From the NCBI GenBank assembly GCA_028714095.1, contig JAQTMY010000001.1, positions 66,147-130,146 of the forward strand: 64,000 bases of DNA, written 5' to 3'. Each line of letters begins with the position of its first letter. Within the stretch, counting starts at the first letter, position 1. The notes beneath the pieces were generated by a model, which saw nothing but the letters and a program-made list of their open reading frames with translations, ran no database searches and was not told the DNA's origin. This document shows, one piece after another, positions 58,798 through 64,000 of the stretch. Position numbers and translations under genes: made by a program. The stretch is from Candidatus Nanoarchaeia archaeon (GTDB lineage: Archaea; Nanobdellota; Nanobdellia; SCGC-AAA011-G17; JACPNG01).

Positions 58798-59251
58798 GAC
58801 TAACTACCTGAAAAGATTAAAACTATTAAAATCAGGGAAAACAAGGATAGTAGTTAGAAAATCCTCTAAAAACCTTATCATCCAGTTTGTAAACTATCAT
58901 GAAGATGGTGATAAAATAATACTTACAGTAAGTACAAGACAGCTTATGAAATTAGGATATAAACAATCAAGATCAAATATTCCAGCTGCATACCTTCTTG
59001 GAATGCTCGCAGGCAAAAAAGCAAAGGAAAAAAATATCAAGGAAGGGATACTTGACATCGGCCTTTACGAGCCAATCCAGAAGTCAAGATTGTACGCAAC
59101 TGTAAAAGGATTAGTAGACGCAGGATTTGATATTCCTCATAACCCAGAAGCATTTCCTTCAACAGAAAGGCTTATAGGGAAACACACAAAAAATCCAAGT
59201 GAAACAGAGAAAGAGGTTAATGAAATAAAAAATAAGATACTTAAAAAATGA
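58766..59251 (+). CDS. rpl18: Ribosomal protein L18
   Basis: RTNYLKRLKLLKSGKTRIVVRKSSKNLIIQFV. Confidence 0.94.
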   Translation: MPQLKRRKQDRTNYLKRLKLLKSGKTRIVVRKSSKNLIIQFVNYHEDGDKIILTVSTRQLMKLGYKQSRSNIPAAYLLGMLAGKKAKEKNIKEGILDIGLYEPIQKSRLYATVKGLVDAGFDIPHNPEAFPSTERLIGKHTKNPSETEKEVNEIKNKILKK

Positions 59252-59997
59252 AAGAAGAACAAGTTCCAGAAACAATAAAAGAAAAACCCGAAAAGGAAAA
59301 GAAAGATCCTATGGAAGGTTGGAATCCAAAAACAAAACTAGGAAAGATGGTAAAGTTAGGACAAATTACCGACATAGATGAAATCCTTGATAGGGGAATA
59401 AAAATAAGGGAACCAGAAATAGTTGATATTTTACTTCCAAATCTTGAATCTGATTTGTTATTTTTCGGACAGTCAAAAGGTAAGTTTGGTGGAGGAAAAA
59501 GATCCATCTGGAAACAAACCCAGAAAAAAACAAAGGAAGGAAACAAACCCAAGTTTTCAGCACTTGCTGTTGTTGGAAACCACGACGGTTACATTGGGAT
59601 TGGAAAAGGAAAATCCAAGGAAACTGTCCCTGCAAGAGAAAAAGCAACAAGACAAGCTAAACTTAATATTATCAAGATTAAGAGAGGATCAGGTTCATGG
59701 GAAGGAAGATCCCAAGACCCACACTCAATCCCATTCAGAGTAGCTGGAAGATGTGGAAGTGCAAAAATAACATTACTTCCTGCTCCAAAAGGTACAGATC
59801 TCAAGGTAGCAAAAGAATGCCAGAAAGTATTAAGATTGGCAGGAATAAAAGACATAAGATCAAAAACAAAGGGGCAGACAAGAACAACAATAAACCTTAT
59901 TCAGGCTTTATATTATGCTCTTAAGAAATTAAGCACAACAAAAGTGACAGCAGATCTTGAGAAAAGACTAAATGTAAAGGAAGGAAGAAATGTATAA
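59248..59997 (+). CDS. rps5: Ribosomal protein S5
   Basis: FSALAVVGNHDGYIGIGKGKSKETVPAREKA. Confidence 0.95.
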   Translation: MKEEQVPETIKEKPEKEKKDPMEGWNPKTKLGKMVKLGQITDIDEILDRGIKIREPEIVDILLPNLESDLLFFGQSKGKFGGGKRSIWKQTQKKTKEGNKPKFSALAVVGNHDGYIGIGKGKSKETVPAREKATRQAKLNIIKIKRGSGSWEGRSQDPHSIPFRVAGRCGSAKITLLPAPKGTDLKVAKECQKVLRLAGIKDIRSKTKGQTRTTINLIQALYYALKKLSTTKVTADLEKRLNVKEGRNV

Positions 59998-60463
59998 AAG
60001 AATTGCAATCGTCAGGGTAAGAAGCAGCGTCGAAACAAGAAAAGACGTAAATGACACTATGAAGATGCTTCGTTTGTATAAAACAAATACTTGCGTAATT
60101 GTAAAGAATACTCCTGAAGTAAATGGAATGATTGCCAAGGTAAAGGATTATGTTACTTGGGGTGAGATAGATACCCAAACTATGAAGGAATTATTATTGA
60201 AGAGGGGTAGACTTGCTGCCAACAAACCAGTCACTGATAATTACATAAAAGAAAAAACAAAAATAAGCGCCGATGAATTTGTAAACAATTTCATGGACCT
60301 TAGAAAAGACCTTAGGGAAATTCCAGGACTTAAAACATTCTTCAGGCTGAATCCTCCTCAGAAAGGGTTTGAAAGAGCCGGAATCAAAAAGACCTTTGTG
60401 CAGGGTGGTGTCCTTGGATATAGAAAAGAAAAAATTAATGATTTGATATTAAGGATGTTGTAA
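59990..60463 (+). CDS. rpl30: Ribosomal protein L30
   Basis: IAIVRVRSSVETRKDVNDTMKMLRLYKTNTCVIV. Confidence 0.94.
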   Translation: MYKRIAIVRVRSSVETRKDVNDTMKMLRLYKTNTCVIVKNTPEVNGMIAKVKDYVTWGEIDTQTMKELLLKRGRLAANKPVTDNYIKEKTKISADEFVNNFMDLRKDLREIPGLKTFFRLNPPQKGFERAGIKKTFVQGGVLGYRKEKINDLILRML

Positions 60464-60464
60464 G

Positions 60465-60911
60465 ATGATAAACAGAAGAAAAAAACACAGGAAGAGTTAT
60501 GGTAAGAGGACTCATTTCCACGGAGCAGCCAAGAAATGGAGGGGGGCTGGTAACAGGGGTGGAAGAGGAATGGCGGGGACAGGTAAGAGAGCTGACCAGA
60601 AAAAAACCGCTATCCTGAAGTTGTATGGAAACAAATACTTTGGGAGGTATGGATTTAAAACTTACAATAAACCGGAAATCATATTTATTAATTTGAGTGA
60701 TTTGCAAAAATTAGTAGACAAGACAAACAAAACAACCATAAATCTTAAAGAATTTGGTTATAATAAAATACTTGGTAAGGGTAATATAACAAAGAAAATA
60801 ACTGTGGAAGTAGAGATGGCTTCAAAGAAAGCAATAGAGAAGATAGAGAAAAAAGGAGGAAAGGTGATACTTCCAATATCAGAAGAATCTGGAGAGGATT
60901 CAGAAGAGTAA
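60465..60911 (+). CDS. rpl15: Ribosomal protein L15
   Basis: HFHGAAKKWRGAGNRGGRGMAGTGKRADQK. Confidence 0.94.
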   Translation: MINRRKKHRKSYGKRTHFHGAAKKWRGAGNRGGRGMAGTGKRADQKKTAILKLYGNKYFGRYGFKTYNKPEIIFINLSDLQKLVDKTNKTTINLKEFGYNKILGKGNITKKITVEVEMASKKAIEKIEKKGGKVILPISEESGEDSEE

Positions 60912-60912
60912 G

Positions 60913-62328
60913 ATGTCATTCCTAGATGCAATATTAAAGGTTCTGCCAGAAGTAAAAAAACCTGAGGGTAGATTAGACTTCAAACAAAAGATGAAGTGGA
61001 CAGTCCTTTCTTTAGCTGCATTTTTCATTCTTTCTTCAATTCCATTGTTTGGATTAGGAGCAAACCAATTATCCCAGTTTGAACAATTATCAATTATTTT
61101 AGGAGCCAGCTTCGGTTCATTAATGTCATTAGGTATAGGCCCAATAGTAACAGCATCTATTGTTTTGCAGTTATTAAATGGATCAGGAATCTGGAAATTC
61201 GATACAACCACTAAAGAAGGAAGAGCAAAATTCCATGGAATCCAGAGGGTATTTTCAATATTTTTTATAATATTTGAAGCAATGATTTACGTATTAATGG
61301 GGGGGCTTGCACCAGAAGCAATTCTTTCTCCATCACAGTTTGCATTCATGCAATTCATATTAATCTTACAGTTATGTGTTGGTGGTTTCTTAGTATTACT
61401 AATGGATGATCTATTGCAGAAATGGGGAATAACCTCCGGTATAAGTTTATTCATAGCTGCAGGTGTAGCATCCCAGATATTTATCAGAGCATTTTCACCT
61501 TTAACAACTGCAGGAGCATGGGCATTTGGTTCAGGTCAGCCCCCTGTAGGTCAGGTCTGGGTATTGATTAATTCATTAGTGTCTGGAAACCCATTCGGAG
61601 CTGGATTAGCACTAAGTGCAATCCTTGCAACCTTGATTATATTTGTAGTATCAGTATTTGCTCAGGCAATGAAAGTAGAGATTCCACTTTCATTCGGCAG
61701 AATAAGAGGTCACGGGATAAGATGGCCATTGCACTTTATGTATACTTCAAACATTCCAGTTATTTTAGTTGCTGCATTAATGGCTAACATGCAGTTATGG
61801 GGAAGTTTGCTTGCGAGAGCAGGCCATCCAATACTTGGAACTTTTTCAGGGAATCAACCAGTTACAGGTTTAGTTGCATGGTTAAATTCTCCAAACCTTG
61901 TTCAGGGAATCTTTGATGCATTCAGGATTGGAACATTTGACTGGAGTATCTTAAGTCATACTCTAACTTATATGTTCTTTATGATTGGGGGTGCAATTTT
62001 ATTTTCAATATTCTGGGTTCAGACATCAGGAATGGATGCTAGATCCCAGGCAAATCAGATTATGAGTTCTGGTTTGCAAATTCCAGGATTTAGAAGAGAT
62101 CCAAGAGTAGTTGAACAATTGCTTAAAAGGTATATTTTCCCATTGACAATAATGGGTGGAGCAGCAGTAGGATTCCTTGCAGCATCCGCAGATTTATTAG
62201 GAGCATTAAGCAGGGGAACAGGAATATTATTAACAGTTATGATCATTTACAGAATATATGAGGAAATAGCAAAACAGCACATGATGGATATGAATCCAGC
62301 AATGAGAAAATTAATGGGGGGTAAGTAA
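60913..62328 (+). CDS. secY: Preprotein translocase SecY
   Basis: Multi-TM; IPLSFGRIRGHGIRWPLHFMYTSNIPVIL. Confidence 0.95.
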   Translation: MSFLDAILKVLPEVKKPEGRLDFKQKMKWTVLSLAAFFILSSIPLFGLGANQLSQFEQLSIILGASFGSLMSLGIGPIVTASIVLQLLNGSGIWKFDTTTKEGRAKFHGIQRVFSIFFIIFEAMIYVLMGGLAPEAILSPSQFAFMQFILILQLCVGGFLVLLMDDLLQKWGITSGISLFIAAGVASQIFIRAFSPLTTAGAWAFGSGQPPVGQVWVLINSLVSGNPFGAGLALSAILATLIIFVVSVFAQAMKVEIPLSFGRIRGHGIRWPLHFMYTSNIPVILVAALMANMQLWGSLLARAGHPILGTFSGNQPVTGLVAWLNSPNLVQGIFDAFRIGTFDWSILSHTLTYMFFMIGGAILFSIFWVQTSGMDARSQANQIMSSGLQIPGFRRDPRVVEQLLKRYIFPLTIMGGAAVGFLAASADLLGALSRGTGILLTVMIIYRIYEEIAKQHMMDMNPAMRKLMGGK

Positions 62329-62765
62329 TGTTTGATGGTTTTTTCAATGCAATATTCGGAAAGTTAATACAATGGCAACCCCTTTTGGGTTTGATAATCA
62401 TTTGTTTAATATTCACATTGATTGTAACCTTAATATACAAGTTTACAACAAATCAAACGCTTATGAAGGAGCTTAAAGCCAAGCTGAAAAGCCATCAGGC
62501 AGAAATGAAAACATTTAAAAATGATCCTCAAAAACTAATGGCTATACAGAAAGAGGCTATGGAAGCAAACATGAAATACATGATGCAAAGCTTCAAGCCG
62601 ATGCTATTCACATTCATTCCCGTAATCATTATGTGGAGTTGGTTAAGAACAGTCTATGAAGCAACAACAATAAGCTTCATAGGAATCACAAGCTGGATAT
62701 GGATATATATTATATTCTCCATGGCATTCAGCATGATACTCAGAAAAATAATGAGGCTAGCATAA
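62328..62765 (+). CDS. DUF106 membrane protein (Oxa1/YidC/EMC3-like)
   Basis: 3 TMs, position after secY. Confidence 0.85.
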   Translation: MFDGFFNAIFGKLIQWQPLLGLIIICLIFTLIVTLIYKFTTNQTLMKELKAKLKSHQAEMKTFKNDPQKLMAIQKEAMEANMKYMMQSFKPMLFTFIPVIIMWSWLRTVYEATTISFIGITSWIWIYIIFSMAFSMILRKIMRLA

Positions 62766-62766
62766 A

Positions 62767-63015
62767 ATGAAAGACAGAAAACTAAGAATAAAAACAACAA
62801 AAGGAGTAAAGATTAAAATAAAATCTAGAAAACCAAGAGCACCAGTATGCAGTGCTTGCAGGAAAAAACTAAAAGGAACTCTGAATTTAAAGACAGTAAA
62901 ACAAAAAAATTCAGCAAGAACAAAGAAGAGGCCTGAAAGAAAATATGGTGGAGTTTTATGCTCTAGATGTGCCAGACAAAAAATAAAAGAAGAGATTAGG
63001 AGTAAAAATGTTTGA
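62767..63015 (+). CDS. rpl34e: Ribosomal protein L34e
   Basis: C-x2-C pairs APVCSACRKKLKG…YGGVLCSRCARQ. Confidence 0.88.
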   Translation: MKDRKLRIKTTKGVKIKIKSRKPRAPVCSACRKKLKGTLNLKTVKQKNSARTKKRPERKYGGVLCSRCARQKIKEEIRSKNV

Positions 63016-63307
63016 AATCGGAAGATTATGTGTAAAGATTGCTGGTAGGGACTCAGGAAATTACTGTGTCATAATTGATGTAATTGATGAAAATAATGTA
63101 ATGATTGACGGTAATGTAAGAAGAAAGAAATGCAACATAAAACACCTGGAGCCTATTGATAAGGTTTTAAAAATAAAGAAAGGCGCCTCAACCACAGAAG
63201 CAAAAAAAGCGATTTCAGAGTTAGGGATAAAAATCAAGGAATCAAAACTAAAAAGAACCTCAAAGAAAAAAACAGCTGAAAAACCAAAAAAAGAGTCTAA
63301 AAAATGA
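63008..63307 (+). CDS. rpl14e: Ribosomal protein L14e
   Basis: EIGRLCVKIAGRDSGNYCVIIDVIDENNVMIDGNVRRKKCNIKHLEP. Confidence 0.92.
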   Translation: MFEIGRLCVKIAGRDSGNYCVIIDVIDENNVMIDGNVRRKKCNIKHLEPIDKVLKIKKGASTTEAKKAISELGIKIKESKLKRTSKKKTAEKPKKESKK

Positions 63308-63666
63308 ACGAAGAAGGTTTATTGGATCTACAAACACTTTCCTACCAGATACAACAGTTACAGGAGCAATTGCAGATAATAGAAAACCAGTTTACAGAAT
63401 TGTCAATTTTAAGTTCTGCTTTGGATGAAGTTAAGGAATCAAAGGGCAAAAATAGTTTAATTCCATTAGGTCCTGGGATCTTTGCTGAAGCAGAACTGAA
63501 GGATACAGATAAAGTTCTTGTCAATGTAGGATCAGAAATTATGGTCAGAAAAACAATCCAGGAAGCAAAAGAACTTATAGAAAAGCAGATTGAAGAAACA
63601 AGATCATTGGCAGAATTATTTAAGCATGAAATAGAGCATAGCCTTGAAGGATTAAAACAATACTAA
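63304..63666 (+). CDS. pfdA: Prefoldin alpha subunit
   Basis: LIPLGPGIFAEAELKDTDKVLVNVGSEIMVRKTIQEA. Confidence 0.88.
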   Translation: MNEEGLLDLQTLSYQIQQLQEQLQIIENQFTELSILSSALDEVKESKGKNSLIPLGPGIFAEAELKDTDKVLVNVGSEIMVRKTIQEAKELIEKQIEETRSLAELFKHEIEHSLEGLKQY

Positions 63667-63929
63667 TTCTCATCTGAATCTTCAGATTCAGGAATTAAAA
63701 TCCAAACTACCTCTAATAAGAAATAAAACAAGATTAAGAATATTAATGAAGCAATTAATGTAGTTGAATCAAGAGGAATTAAGCTGTAGGTAAGTATTAT
63801 TAGTAATAACATAATTGAATTTATTGGAAATTTGGAAGAAACAACAAACGCGAGGCTTTTTGGGAGTATGTGAAAAAAGTCCAGCAAGGTTAGTAATGCC
63901 CCTATAAAAATTACAGAGACTAAAAGCAA
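63663..63929 (-). CDS. Small multi-TM membrane protein
   Basis: Hydrophobic helices; tail-to-tail with pfdA. Confidence 0.5.
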   Translation of the reverse strand: MLLVSVIFIGALLTLLDFFHILPKSLAFVVSSKFPINSIMLLLIILTYSLIPLDSTTLIASLIFLILFYFLLEVVWILIPESEDSDEN

Positions 63930-64000
63930 GAATCTTAAATCAAAAAAATTAAATGTGAGTGAAGAGACCTGGTGTCTTATTAGGTCTATGCTTACAAATA

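Noticed and set aside
1-64000. CRISPR arrays, IS elements, rRNA genes
   Set aside because: No regularly spaced direct repeats, transposase motifs or rRNA signature sequences were seen by eye.

Overview
This is an AT-rich archaeal chromosome segment. The archaeal markers are Cbf5, HerA, RFC-L/RFC-S, TBP, MCM, Topo VI, aIF1A/aIF2-beta, a histone and a nearly complete S10/spc ribosomal-protein operon with SecY; the overall style looks DPANN-like, which is inference. The background is conventional informational genes. The unusual content is: (1) a tRNA-Asn(GUU) gene at 35802-36066 whose anticodon is interrupted by a ~192-nt element with every hallmark of a compact group I self-splicing intron (P1 with U.G, P3, P4, P7, P8, P9 and terminal omega-G), followed by a free-standing LAGLIDADG endonuclease gene and then a second interrupted tRNA (probable tRNA-Ile with two small introns); (2) a scattered set of orphan single-gene cassettes with Shine-Dalgarno motifs and bacterial-style hairpin plus T-tract terminators, several with the stop codon inside or touching a hairpin; (3) a ~1.7-kb ORF desert (19.3-20.96 kb) with several minus-strand terminator-like hairpins and small ORFs missing from the ORF track, including a peptide ending ...SSSDCCWGCG; (4) a structured leader upstream of rpl3; (5) a TBP gene without an in-frame ATG next to a G6 homopolymer; (6) an ArmA/FmrO-like 16S rRNA methyltransferase homologue. 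All family names come from reading motifs by eye; no searches were run.
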